Assembly (NCBI RefSeq): GCF_964340395.1
Contig: NC_135563.1
Location: 7,010,422 to 7,074,421, forward strand
Reading direction: 5' to 3'
DNA from: Glandiceps talaboti
Lineage: Eukaryota; Hemichordata; Enteropneusta; Spengelidae
Length of the DNA: 64,000 nucleotides
Shown here: in pieces, positions 13,901 to 24,560 of the stretch
How the letters are laid out: each line of letters starts with the position of its first letter
Numbering within the stretch: the first letter of the stretch is position 1
Program-made: the position numbers and the translations under genes
The notes under the pieces: model-generated
What the model saw: only the letters and a program-made list of their open reading frames with translations
The model's database searches: none
What the model was told of the DNA's origin: nothing

Positions 13901-16900
13901 CCCTAAAATCAATTCTGTTTTCCACAGCTGAGAGGGTTTTTTGAAATCCATTATGTTTTCCACAGCTGAGTGTTTTTTTCTAAAATAAATTCTGTTTTCC
14001 ACAGCTGCTGAGAGTGGTTTTCTGAAATCAATTCTGTTTTGCACAGCTGAATGTTTTTTTCTAAAATCAATTCTGTTTTCCACAGCTGAGAGGGGTTTTT
14101 TGAAATCCATTATGTTTTCCACAGCTGAGTGTTTTTTTCTAAAATCAATTCTGTTTTCCACAGCTGCTGAGAGTGGTTTTCTGAAATCCAAGGCAACACT
14201 GGTCGTTTGTCCTGCTTCTTTGATACATCAATGGAAGAAGGAAGTGGAATCCAGATGTGAACGTGGTAAATTGAAAGTTTGTTTATATCATGGTCCAAAT
14301 AGAGAAAAGAATGTAAAGAGGTGAGTTTGCAACTACTCCTTTTCTACCATTGCTAACATTTGCGCTCTACCAATACCATCATTCTACCATTGCTAACACT
14401 GGTTCTACCAATGCCACCATACATTAGTGGATTGTACCATTGCTAACACAGGGGGTCTACCAGTGCATCATTTTACCATTGCTAACACTTGGGTTCTACC
14501 AATGCCATCATACATTAGTGGATTCTGCCATTGCCAACACAGGGGTTCTATCATTGCCATCATACATTGGTGGATTCTACCATAGCCAACACAGGGGTTC
14601 TATCATTGCCATCATACATTGGTGGATTCTACCATAGCCAACACAGGGGTTCTATCATTGCCATCATACATTGGTGGATTCTACCATAGCCAACACAGGA
14701 GCTCTATCATTGCCATCATACATTGGTGGATTCTACCATAGCCAACACAGGGGTTCTATCATTGCCATCATACATTGGTGGATTCTACCATAGCCAACAC
14801 AGGAGTTCTATCATTGCCATCATACATTAGTAGATTATACCATAGGCAACACAGGGGGGTCTACCAATGCATCATTGTACCATTGCAAACACTGGGTTCT
14901 ACCAATGCCATCATACATGTCCACCATTCCCAATTCTTTAGAGTTCTAGTAGATTATTGTTGTTTCCACTCTTATGACTTCACAACGTTTTTCCAAAACG
15001 ATCATAGGGTTTTTGGTTCCTTTGTGTAATTTCTCTAAACATCAGTGGGACAAAGTTGTACATTCTTGGAAAATCCTTGATAATCCCGGAATGTCAAACC
15101 ACTTTTATTATACACAGTCATGCAAAACTACTAGCTGGTAGTGAAAGATACAGAAAGGTGTTCATTGGCTCCATACAGTGTGCACTTAGTCATAGTAATC
15201 ACTGTGGCTGTTACATCTCAATCATCATTATATATTTACATAGGGTAATGTTTTCCTATTTCAGATTGGCTAGATATGATATGGTGCTGACAACATACAA
15301 CATTGTTAGTAAAGAGATACCTGTCACCAAAGAAGACAAGGCAGACACTCCTGCACAGGTCAGAAAGCAAACCGTGTTTAAACAATAATGTACGCCCTCC
15401 CAGCCCATAATGGACGAAAGCAAACTTTGAACGACATAATGGGCGAGGCGACAGCTGAGCCCATTATGGAGTGCAAAGTTTGCTTGAGTCCATTATGGAC
15501 TGGGAGGGCATACATTATTGTTATTATTTTATAGTTTTGCCAATTCCAGTGAATTTGTAGACCGAGAAATGCAAAACAACGTATAATATACACAGCGCTG
15601 AACATCGTCTGCCATGTTCGGCCCAGAAGCTGAATACTAATCCTAGCGACACACGTACGTACATAAGCTTGTATTGTTATGCTCGTTCCAGGGCTGCGAT
15701 GCCGAATAACGGAGTACATTATCAGTAATAATGTACAGCGATGACGTCACAAAATTCACTGGAATTGGTAATGCTATAATATAATACCTAATAATAATCT
15801 TTATGGCCCGGATATGGGTTTTTAGCGGGCCAAGGTTGTACAGTGGAAGGGCCTGACTTTAGGAGGACTGGTAAACCATACTACCGAGGTCCACAAAACT
15901 TATGTCTGAGCTGTAAAGGTTTTATCATATACCCCATGTAGTGACACAGAAACATCATTTGAATCACATAGTCACATAAATTGGCAGTGAAATATTATTT
16001 TATTCACAAAAACATAAAATGGTGAAGACATTAACAAAGCCAAATCCCCAAGCGAATGGATATCAATAGTAAGCGCACCACTTGCCATATTTGGGCAAAG
16101 TGTGCCAGGCATGGTACGGAAAATTATTGCCCCATTTACTTCAATTAGTTATGCATGCTCTCCATTGAATTGCATTGGAAGCAGTATTGGGTATATGATA
16201 AAACATGTAAAGGCCATATATCAACAAAACTTACCCAGAAAGCCCTGCACTGGTCAGATATCAACTAAGCTTACCCAGCAACCATTGTGCAGTTCAGATA
16301 ACTTAAGTAGTACCCAGAAACCCCTGGACTGGTAAAATATCTGCTAATCTTACCCAGAAAACCCTACAAAGGTCACATGCTGTGATGTTGAAACAGGAAT
16401 GCAGGAAAAGTTTATCAACTTTAAGCAAGCAAAAATTAAATGAAAAAATGGGAGTGAAAAAGTCTGAGAAACAATTCAAAAGTTGACATTCCTGTGTGTA
16501 CACACACAAATATTATCATACAAAGTATTTAGCATACAATCTGTGTAACCAAAATATACATTTTTCTGTTGACTGTTTCAGGATGGTATTGAAGCCAGTG
16601 AGACATGTGATTCTGAAGGAGTCTTACTCATGATTGGCTGGGATAGGATTATACTGGATGAAGCACATAATATTAAGAATAACAAAAGTCTGACTGCCAA
16701 GGCAGTGTGTAGACTCAGAGCTCGCAGTAGATGGGCAGTCACTGGTACACCAATACAGAATAATTTACTAGACATGTATTCACTATTAAGGTAACACGGT
16801 AATGGCTAGATATAGTGTGTAGACTCAGAGCTTGCAGTAGATGGGCAGTCACTGGTACACCAATACAGAATAATTTACTAGACATGTATTCACTATTAAG

Positions 16901-19031
16901 GTAATACAGTAATGGCTAGATATAGTGTGTAGACTTGGAGCTCGTAGTAGATGGGCAGTCACTGGTACACCAATACAGAATAATTTACTAGACATGTATT
17001 CACTATTAAGGTAATACAGTAATGGGTAGATATAGTGTGTAGACTTGGAGCTCGTAGTAGATGGGCAGTCACTGGTACACCAATACAGAATACTTTACTA
17101 GACATGTATTCACTATTAAGGTAACACAGTAATGGGTAGATATAGTGTGTAGACTTGGAGCTCGTAGTAGATGGGCAGTCACTGGTACACCAATACAGAA
17201 TACTTTACTGGACATGTATTCACTATTAAGGTAACACGGTAATGGCTAGATATAGTGTGTAGACTTAGAACTCGTAGTAGATGGGCAGTCACTGGTACAC
17301 CAATACAGAATACTTTACTGGACATGTACTCAATACCAGGTATCACAGTAATGGCTGTGTACACTAATTATAGAATTATAATTATGTGAATTTTTCCTAT
17401 CTGAAGTCCCCACCAGCTGTGCTTAACAACTGAATTGTGTCTGTCTGTCCGTCTGTCTGTCTATCTTTTTCTGTGTCTGGTTGCATTGTGCGTGTGCATA
17501 CTGTTGGACAAACCTGGTACACAGGCTGAAAGTAAAAGATTTTAGGTTCATCTCTCTAGGTTGGAGTGAAGGTTTAGGGTTGAAGTACTTCTAGCTTGTA
17601 GCACTCATTCAAAAACTGCAAAGTGTGTGAAAGTGCATATGCAATGTACTTTCTAATTCTCACACCACTGATAATTTGATGCATAATAATTATAAGCAAA
17701 TTTCATGGGATTTTATTTTATCTTATCTCTGTTTAGGTTCCTACGCTGCTCACCCTTTGATGAATATTTAGTATGGAAGAAATGGGTTGATAATAAGACA
17801 GGTAAAAACAGTGAATATTTACTTCAACATAATAATAGAAAAGAAATGTTTGATATAGAGTATAATAGTTGGTGTTTCTTTTGCAATGTAATAAGATTTC
17901 TGTCGTTGTTTGATTTGATTCGTCTCTGTATCTGTAAAATGCTATGTTAATATTGAGAGATGAATTATCACATGTATTGTTCTCATAGCGTGAAAAAAAG
18001 AATGCGCGTTAATAACCCGGTTCACAGTATACAGTAACACACTGCATGGATATGCAACACACTGCAAATGTCACAGATATTTAACATACTGCACAGATAC
18101 ATAATATACTGGACAGATAAAATATGGAACATACTGCACAGATATGTAACACGCTGCAAATGTGACAGATATGTAACACTGCAAATGTGACAGATATGTA
18201 ACATATTGCTGATAAAGCTGATAGCAGCTTTATAATAGCAATAATGAGCATGATGGATAAATTGGTGCAAGTGCCTTGTAGGTACATGAATTTCGATTAT
18301 ATGAAATGCTTGTAGTAAGATCTTCCAGAGGCTTTTGAGCCTTTGATACAAGAGAACCCCATGATACATTAGTGTACTCAATATAATATTTGCAAAAATG
18401 ATTGCAATGTTCTTTGCAGCCATACTTTCACTGGTGTAGCGAGATTGGTCGATCTTTTACAAATTAACTTTAATAAATGGAATAAATAAATGCGTGTTTT
18501 CTTGTTCTCTCATTTCTGGATGTACACACTTCATTATATTTTATTTTCTTACAGATTAATTATTTCTAGGCATCTACACTTATTCATCCATTAGCATTTT
18601 AAATAAGTCATCATTGAAAAAAAATTTCTGACATAAGTTGCCTAGGAAATGACAGCATTTTGTTGATTTTTTTCTCAGCTCAGGGAACAGCACGCTTAAA
18701 CACTTTGGTAAAGAATTTATTGCTACGAAGAACCAAAGATCAGAAGGGAACATGTGGTAAACCTCTAGTAGGTGTCTCCTGTCTAATTTGGATGTATAGT
18801 AGTCTGATGTTAAACCTTAAAACATAGTTTCTTCCATCTTGGTCTGTAGAACTGTACCATGTGGAAAGTATGGAAAATCCTCATTTAATGTCCAGAGGGA
18901 GAACCTTACATCTAATGTCTGGAGGAAGAACCTTACATCATATTGTGTATTTATCACCCCTCCAGATGGGTAACTGTATAGTGAGTCTGAACTGCACTTC
19001 AAAACAAATAGTGGTGCTTAGAGAATAGTGG

Positions 19032-19081
<50 letters not shown>

Positions 19082-22000
19082 GATTTTAAATTTTGAATTT
19101 TTCACAGATTTCTCTACCTGATAAATCCTGTACAACTCATGAGGTGAAACTTTCCTCAGCAGAGAGAGACATTTATGACAAGTTGTTCAAGCAGTCAAGG
19201 TAACTATAAGAATTTCATGGGGGGGGGGGGGAGCATAAATGAAATCATACGACAATGGTATATTGACTTTATCTACTTCATATGATGCCTCATTCCGTTC
19301 GGGCCTCTCCTGTGCCAGTTTCTCACATTTTCACAGCGTTAGTTGAGAGAGGACTGCACAATGCATGACTTTACTGAAATTACTTTTCTTTGTTTTCTAA
19401 GTACATATGCAGCTGAGACATCAGCCTCACTATTGTTCCCCCTTTAAGAAACCTTGATGAATATGAGTCATTTATATATTGATAACATGATATTGTTATT
19501 TCAATACTAACTATCTCGGCATGCTGTTTTCACCAGATCTACTTTCCAAGATTATCTAGACAAACATAAAGAGAAAGAAGCTATCAAGTTAGGTGTTTCT
19601 TCCTCCCAGTATACCAGTCGATATCCACAGCTGGACAGTGGTAACCCTTTTGCCAAAACTGACTCAAGCAGTAACCATGGTGATGGTACTAGCAGTAACA
19701 CGGGTATAAATATAACCATGAAACAAGGTGGAACTGGTATTGGTGCAATATTGGTATGGTTGCTACGACTTCGTCAGTGCTGTGGCCATCTTAGTTTACT
19801 TAGACAGGTAATATGAAATGTGAATTTTGGGTGGAGGGAGTCTTCCATTATATATTAATATCCCATCCCGGAGTATACTATTTCAGATGAAACAATCTAA
19901 ATGAGGTTTGCTATACTGTCAACGTGTTATTGGGGAGAAGGGGATTTCCACTATTCAAAGCTGACCTGCCTGGGAGCATACATTGTACATGTTTCATGGG
20001 AAAGCGTCCCAAATGTCGTCCACTGTACTCTATTTGCACTGTTTTATGTCTAGAATTGGGTATGCTTTCCTGAATTTTCTTATTTACAAAACATTTTCTT
20101 GACCTAGCACAAGGCAAGGTGGCCCTGTTAAACTTAAAGCAAGTGCGCAATAGTCGATTTTTTGGTTCCAAGATGCATTGCGCAAGAGGACGGCTTTTAT
20201 GTTGTTACAGTTAGTCTTGTTTTGTCTGCAGTACGTTTGAAATAACATTTTCATCAGGAAATGATGGAAAGACATGTTGACCTCTTTGATTATGAGTGAT
20301 TTTATATAACAAAGACTAAACGCCATCAATGATAGAGAGGAATTTTACGGATGAACCCAGGGTACGGTCAGGTGACAACCATCCCCCTGAGTAACGCGTG
20401 CAAACCCCTCAGCACATGCGCAATACATGGCGTTGTATGGAGAGACACGCAATGCATCTTGGAACTGGCAACAGGTCTATTAGATTCCATCCCATCATCC
20501 ATATTATTATTGATTATGTATTAAAGTACACTACTATCCATTCATGGCTTACCAAAATATGCATGTATGCTCTAAGATGGGGTACAGCTATACTTTTGGG
20601 CAAGATTTGTTGGGTATTGATTTTTGCTTTCAAGATATCATATGAACGAACCCACTATATATTTGAGCACACTGTGTCATGAAGCCCTAGAGAGAATCAG
20701 TGTTATGTGACTAACACTAACATGGCCTAACCCTTAGAATTGGTTCCCTTTCTATACAGGCTGTAGATGTAGAAAGCTGTGAGAATGATGGTGTAGACTT
20801 ATCCCTAGTAGATGCTATGAAAGATCTCTCTATAATAGATAGCAACGCAGTGGACAGCCAAGATTCAGAAAGTGTTGCAGCCCTTCCCGAGGTCTTTGAT
20901 GTAGGAGCAGTCAGCACAAAGGTATGTAAAATAATGATAGCGTCATGAGATATTTACATAACATAACAGAATTTGTTACTAAGAAGCTCAGTGAGCATTT
21001 CTTTTCTTCCTTACAGTCTCCAACACCCTCACTCTAAGTCTGCCTTCCGCTCTGCCCTTAAAATTTACCTATTTCAATCTTAACTCTCACTCACTTACAC
21101 ACTTCATCCTTCCATGTTTTCAAATTGTTTCTCTGTATCCTTTCATTTTGTTAGTAGTTCTGTGTCTTCACCTTTAGCTCTCCGGAGAACTGGCGCATTT
21201 TAAATTCGCTTTAATTTTTTTATTATTATTAAATCATAATCCAGTATTTCTTTGTGTGTAATTCAATGTAATTCAACTCCAAAACTGTGCAATAATTTTC
21301 ACTTAGCCTAGATATGGTAAGTAGTGCGCTCGTTGGTATCCGTACGCTCAATGATTTGGTTTTTGACAGATTGTTCTAAATATTGATTTGAGATGATTGT
21401 AGGCTGTCTAGATAAAGAATTGTTCAAGACAAGATGTGTTATGTCATTAGTTCTAAAATGCTTGAAATATTAGTTTAATAAGATTCAAAATCACCATAAC
21501 TTAATTGACTCAAAGTGGATGCATGCTTATAGTAATCCATTTTCCTCAGCTGAACAAAGAAAATATGGCGGCATGATTTATAAAAAAAAAATTCCTGTTG
21601 AGAATATCATAACTCATGTAATTTAAAGAGAAGTCGCGACATTTTGAATATTTCCTGCAGTAATAGAACTGTAAGTGTAAGAAGTCTTTTCAAGCACTGA
21701 TATCACTTGCATACATTGTACAAAATCTGTCCACTCTAGGTTGAAGCCGTTATGAATGGACTGGAAGAAATCAGAGCCAAGTCTCCAGAAGGTAGACCCA
21801 TGAAAACAGTTATTGTATCTCAATGGACTAAAATGTTAGACGTGATGATATATCATCTCAAAGAATCAGGATTCAAATACTGTATGATAAAAGGTGATGT
21901 GCCGCCAAAACAACGAGCGGAGTTTGTGGAGGATTTTAACACCAATCGTAAAGGTCCTCAGGTCATGTTAGTGTCTCTGAGGGCAGGTGGAGTTGGCCTT

Positions 22001-24193
22001 AATCTCATTGGTGGAAATCATCTATTCATGCTTGACATGCATTGGTAAGCAAAATATGTTGAGAGAGCTAATTTGAATATTGGTTTTTGTTCACCTGGTT
22101 TCCATTAAATTATCACCCTATTTAAATTTACAATATGTGTATTAAGACTCATGCATATTTTGAAGATACTGTTTGTGCGATATTTAAACTATTACAGAAA
22201 TCCAGCTTACCAGATTGAATACCAGATTGAATACCAATGGTGTACCATTATGGCTGGTGTTTAGCACAACACAATAGATGGGGCTGTATCTGGTGAAAAT
22301 GACAGTTTCTCTAACATTATAGAATACGTATTGATGAGGCGTCCACTTACAATGAGTGAGGAACTTGGGGGGATTTTATACCAAGTACCTACCGCTTGTT
22401 AGTCCCCGCGGACGAAGTCCGGAACGGGGACTTATGGATTGGGTTCCGTCTGTCCATCCGTCCGTGCATCCGTCCGTCCGTCCGTCCGTCCGTCCGTCCG
22501 CAGCTGTTTCTTGGAGATGCCTGGACCGATTTTTTTCAAACTTGGTACAGGGGCAACATACTATGGCATACATATGCACGTCAATTTGTTTTATGATACG
22601 ATCCAATATGGCCGCCTAGCAACCATTTTGTTTGCGAATTTTCATGTCCAAAGCCATAACTCAGACATGCTTGAACAGATCTCATTTAAAGTTGGCATTA
22701 GGACAGTGTTCTATGACATACATGTGCATATCCATTTTCGTCGTGATACGATCCAATATGGCTGCCTGGCAGCCATTTTGTTTGTGAATTTTCCATGTCC
22801 AAAGCCATAACTCAGACTCCATTTTCATCGTGATATGATCCCCCATACCCAACCAATCCTTTATTGTTGGAGGCATATTCCATGTCCAACAAGCACACAC
22901 AACATATCTAAGTCTGTTTGTTTTAGGTTCACAAATGTTGTTGCGTGATCAGAGTAGTGATAATTCCTTAAAACCCAATTATAGCGGGGACTATGTCATT
23001 CTCAATGACTTGTTTCATCTTGGTGTGCATTGCCTCAGTTTCAAATAATACAGTTTCTTGTGACATTTTATCTAAATAAAATAAACTAATGTGCCACCAT
23101 GCAGACATCAAATGCAGACATCAAAACATTGGTACCAGCATCATGCATCTAGTTGAATTAAATTGAAAGAGTTAATTTCACTTTAATAGTAGACAAAATG
23201 TAACAAGAAATTGTTATTCTGCCATCTTAGTGTAGTATGAACAGTTTCTTGTTGGTTTCTGTGTGCGTGTGCATGTATCAAACAGAGTTATCATGAGATG
23301 GGCTGTACCAGAGCCAGCAAAAACTAGCATGAAATGGGCAGTAAAAACAATGGTAAGGAGTCATCCATTTAGACAGTATCAAAATAGAACAGGAAATATA
23401 ACAAAACTTATGATTTGTGATTGGCAGTGTAACATACTCTCGGTATTTGTATGAGTGCTGGAATAGTTTCCTGTTGCTATTACCTCAGAAACAATCTTTT
23501 AATCGTCATCACTATATCTATGTTATCATCACTTTGTTGAAATAAGGAACCCAGCTTTAGAAGAACAAGCCTGTGACAGAATTTACCGAGTTGGACAGAA
23601 GAAAGATGTTTTTATTCATAAATTTGTATGTGTAGACACAGTAGAAGAGAAAATCCTACACCTACAAAAAAGGAAAATGCAACTGGCAAAAGATGTACTT
23701 ACTGGGTAAGTAGAAATTGATTATATACTGTCTATATGTCATTGTCAGTACAGTGAGTGTCCTACACTTGGGGGGGGGGGGGTACCTCGCTGGGTAATGG
23801 GTACAGTTGTATCCTTGCTGATTCAAATTACAAGCACAAATGCTACAAAAATTCATTCAGAAACTACGGGTGAAAAGTCTTCATTTCAGTGTTATAGATT
23901 GTATGTCTTCACTCTGCCTGAAAATAGGTGTCAAAAGCATCAGAAAATATGATGTATATACCCCTACTATGTGAGTACACCCCCCCCCCACCACCACCAC
24001 CACCACCACCCTGGGGCCCTACAGTGTTCAAACTGGATTAAACATCCAGTGTCATTGAACAGAATTGTGCTTTGTGTTTTGATTTATTGATAGGTTATTA
24101 CATTATCCAACATTGTTGTTTTTTTCTTGCAGTGCTGGTGCTCGAAACCAAAAACTTACTCTGACAGACTTGAGACAGCTATTTGGGGTATAG
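3343..24193 (+). CDS. TTF2: TTF2, transcription termination factor 2 (SNF2-family ATPase), 22 exons, complete
   Basis: Coding exons: 3343-3370, 5300-5411, 5874-5960, 6878-6953, 8427-8501, 9326-10036, 11293-11485, 11879-12040, 12490-12589, 12948-13087, 13499-13594, 14164-14320, 15265-15358, 16582-16790, 17737-17801, 18679-18767, 19108-19199, 19537-19807, 20760-20921, 21740-22044, 23547-23705, 24133-24193. All have GT-AG borders and phases agree throughout. The sum is 3444 nt, 1147 aa (human about 1160). Residues about 6-97 form the GRF-type zinc finger region ([30 protein letters not shown]). Exons 5-8 are low-complexity and charged. Helicase motifs: GLGKT 566-570, DEAH 703-706, TGTPIQNN 731-738, VSQWT 999-1003, AGGVGLNL 1055-1062, DRIYRVGQ 1085-1092. 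The family uses ATP to strip RNA polymerase II from DNA, notably at mitosis. No broken exon is seen. Exon 16 has a second possible donor, but only the one after 18767 keeps frame. Confidence 0.93.
3972..4320 (+). pseudogene. Remnant of a Crypton-like tyrosine-recombinase protein (C-terminal end)
   Basis: A short frame at 3972-4166 reads [14 protein letters not shown]...[14 protein letters not shown]. This resembles the segment just after the catalytic tyrosine-recombinase core in Crypton-derived (DUF3504-type) proteins, where a GHK...S.RSY pattern is followed by QR..MS..L. A second frame, 4102-4320, ends [18 protein letters not shown], like the short C-terminal tail of those proteins, so a frameshift lies between the two. 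The catalytic core is absent: upstream of 3960 the sequence is non-coding. The call rests on pattern memory only. It could instead be a random open stretch. Confidence 0.4.
4765..4905. repeat. Long hairpin (MITE-like) in TTF2 intron 1
   Basis: The left arm starts GCAATAACCCCCTCCGAAGG and the right arm is its near-perfect reverse complement ending GGGGGGTTATTGC. The arms continue through GGTATACAC and GGTACAATTCG to a centre near 4830. The whole element is a single foldback of about 70-bp arms without coding capacity. Confidence 0.8.
5607..5694. repeat. (TATTG)n microsatellite in TTF2 intron 2
   Basis: About 17 perfect tandem copies of the pentamer TATTG lie 200 bp downstream of exon 2. The open frames across it on both strands are repeat artefacts. 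Confidence 0.95.
6266..6577. mobile_element. Foldback MITE, TA-flanked, copy 1 (TTF2 intron 3)
   Basis: The left end TAGACTCTCTCACAGTCCTC and the right end form an inverted pair extending about 150 bp into the element (shared blocks include GTTGTTTTGTATGTAC and CATAGGGTTAA). The centre is near 6420. The arms are about 85-90% complementary. The same terminal sequence recurs in the element at 7823-8058, so this is a family. The TA at the outer edge fits a Tc1/mariner-type target duplication, an inference. Confidence 0.75.
7823..8058. mobile_element. Foldback MITE, TA-flanked, copy 2 (TTF2 intron 4)
   Basis: This is a nearly perfect inverted repeat of about 110-bp arms: TAGACTCT at the left edge, AGAGTCTA at the right. 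GTTGTTTTGTATG and CTGCATAATTGTAC are mirrored in both arms. It shares its terminal 60-80 bp with the element at 6266-6577 but has a shorter, different core. TA dinucleotides sit at both edges. Confidence 0.8.
8135..8288. repeat. Foldback repeat, third type (TTF2 intron 4)
   Basis: ACATACATCAAGTCC at the left is mirrored by the complementary GGACTTGATGTATGT at the right, with further pairing through GTTTGTAACTC and CAATTTAT. A short inner palindrome surrounds GTACGTAC. The family differs from the TA-flanked MITEs next to it. Confidence 0.75.
8874..9062. repeat. Compound tetranucleotide microsatellite (ACTC, ATCC, ATCT)
   Basis: Consecutive runs of CTCA-type, CATC-type and CTAT-type tetramers lie in TTF2 intron 5. 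The open frame across it is an artefact. Confidence 0.95.
10090..10330 (-). mobile_element. 3' tail of a retroelement with (AAT)n end, TTF2 intron 6
   Basis: On the minus strand the segment ends in an (ATT)n run, preceded by sequence of the type AAAGTGGTTTGAGG and GGGGTAATAATTGTAAAG. That layout is typical of the 3' ends of invertebrate non-LTR elements and their SINE partners. There is no coding capacity. The family is not assigned. Confidence 0.45.
10860..11110 (-). mobile_element. LINE 3' end fragment with (GATT)n tail, TTF2 intron 6
   Basis: Minus-strand translation near 11,000-11,060 gives [20 protein letters not shown], the familiar C-terminal end of Jockey/CR1/L2-type RT ORFs. A 3' UTR follows, then the tail (TGAT)n, seen on the plus strand as ATCA repeats at 10866-10910. 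It is 5' truncated, as most LINE copies are. Confidence 0.6.
11570..11850 (+). repeat. Imperfect tandem duplication of about 150 bp before TTF2 exon 8
   Basis: Two copies share TTATTTGCCC, CTTTTACAATGGA, CTATCTGTC and CCTAGCACAAAGGTGAT in the same order. The second copy ends just before the acceptor of exon 8 (11879). Confidence 0.65.
13800..14163 (+). repeat. Tandem array of duplicated 3' splice acceptors upstream of TTF2 exon 12
   Basis: About nine copies of a roughly 40-bp unit containing TTCTGTTTTCCACAGCTG end exactly at the real acceptor of exon 12 (exon starts 14164). Each unit keeps a pyrimidine tract plus CACAG. The copy near 13995 also carries GCTGAGAGTGGTTTTCTGAA, the first bases of exon 12, so the array was seeded by the intron-exon border. 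The last units are open in the exon's frame from about 14100, so use of a nearby upstream copy would add residues rather than shift the frame. Confidence 0.85.
14340..14925 (+). repeat. 52-bp minisatellite in TTF2 intron 12
   Basis: About ten units contain TACCATAGCCAACACAGGGG and TCTATCATTGCCATCATAC. The spacing of CATAGCCA between units is exactly 52 bp in the central, most uniform part. Edges are more diverged. Frames through it are artefacts. Confidence 0.9.
15381..15522. repeat. Hairpin element in TTF2 intron 13
   Basis: The left arm AACAATAATGTACGCCCTCC is mirrored by GGGAGGGCATACATTATTGT at the right. Further pairing includes CCCATAATGG and GCAAACTTTG. A second, outer inverted pair follows: CCAATTCCAGTGAATTTGT near 15540 and ACAAAATTCACTGGAATTGG near 15750. 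Confidence 0.75.
16225..16375 (+). repeat. Short degenerate tandem repeat, TTF2 intron 13
   Basis: Three to four units of about 45-50 bp share TTACCCAGAAA, CCCTG and a GGTCAGATATC-like block. Confidence 0.5.
16691..17345 (+). repeat. 110-bp tandem array copied from the 3' end of TTF2 exon 14, with donor sites
   Basis: The last part of exon 14 (GTGTGTAGACTCAGAGCT to CACTATTAAG, encoding the TGTPIQNN helicase motif) plus its GTAACAC donor is repeated five more times downstream. The marker GGGCAGTC falls at 16733, 16843, 16953, 17063, 17173 and 17283, an exact period of 110. The first copy is the functional one: only it is continuous with the acceptor at 16582. Copies 2-5 retain the exon end and a GTAAYAC donor; the last is altered to CAATACCAGGTATC. 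Confidence 0.93.
18045..18215 (+). repeat. Degenerate minisatellite in TTF2 intron 15
   Basis: Units of about 25-35 bp alternate CACTGCAAATGTGACAG, ATATGTAACA and ACTGCACAGATA. The open frames on the minus strand here come from the repeat. Confidence 0.7.
19033..19081. repeat. (GATT)n microsatellite before TTF2 exon 17
   Basis: About twelve perfect GATT units end 27 bp upstream of the exon 17 acceptor (19107). Confidence 0.95.
21015..21235 (+). mobile_element. L2/CR1-like LINE 3' end fragment, TTF2 intron 19
   Basis: Translation near 21035-21080 reads [15 protein letters not shown], the usual end of L2/CR1-type RT ORFs. A short 3' UTR and an (ATT)n tail at 21225-21235 follow. Only about 220 bp remain. 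Confidence 0.55.
22401..22992. mobile_element. Dispersed repeat with (CGTC)n core and AGTCCCCGC ends, TTF2 intron 20
   Basis: AGTCCCCGC at 22401 is mirrored by GCGGGGACT ending at 22992. Inside are a small hairpin (GGACGAAGTCC), a (CGTC)n run at about 22458-22500, and two related sub-units sharing GATACGATCCAATATGG and GTCCAAAGCCATAACTCAGA. The frames on both strands come from the repeat. It looks like a non-autonomous element, family not assigned. Confidence 0.5.
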
Positions 24194-24560
24194 AGAACTC
24201 CTGTTTTGGGTGTGGAGAACTGTAACAGTTGTTCTGGGTGTAGAGAACTGCTGTTTTGGGTGTAGAGAACTGTAACAGTTGTTTTGGGTGTAGAGAACTG
24301 CTTTTTGGGGTGTACAGAACTGTAACAGTTTTGGGTGTAGATAACTGCAATTAGGGGTGTATAGAACTCTTTTGGCTGTAGAGAACTGCTATTTGAGCTG
24401 TAGAGAACTGTAACAGTTGTTCTGGATGTAGAGAACTGCTGTTTTGGGTGTAGAGAACAGCTTTGTGGGGTGTACAGAACTGTAACAGTTGCTTTGGGTG
24501 TATAGAACTGCTATTCTTGGTGTAAAGAACTGTTTTGGCTGTAGAGAACTGCTTTTTGGG
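24170..24560 (+). repeat. Tandem array seeded by the TTF2 stop-codon context (3' UTR)
   Basis: The last codons and stop of TTF2 (TTTGGGGTATAGAGAACT) are the first unit of an array of about 17 variants of TTTTGGGTGTAGAGAACTG, often in pairs separated by TAACAGTTG. The unit is about 18-25 bp. The array begins inside the final coding exon and extends about 370 bp into the 3' UTR. Confidence 0.85.

Noticed and set aside
13865-14191. Repetitive minus-strand frames such as [12 protein letters not shown]
   Set aside because: Antisense of the duplicated splice-acceptor array, with no start context or conserved match.
16691-17345. CRISPR-like regular spacing
   Set aside because: The 110-bp units are contiguous copies of exon plus intron sequence without unique spacers, in a eukaryotic gene.
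22376-22810. Overlapping frames with [10 protein letters not shown] repeats
   Set aside because: Translated (CGTC)n within a dispersed repeat.
23263-23454. Possible extra TTF2 exon between exons 20 and 21
   Set aside because: Exons 20 and 21 already join in phase and keep the [17 protein letters not shown] block contiguous with DMHW, as in the family.
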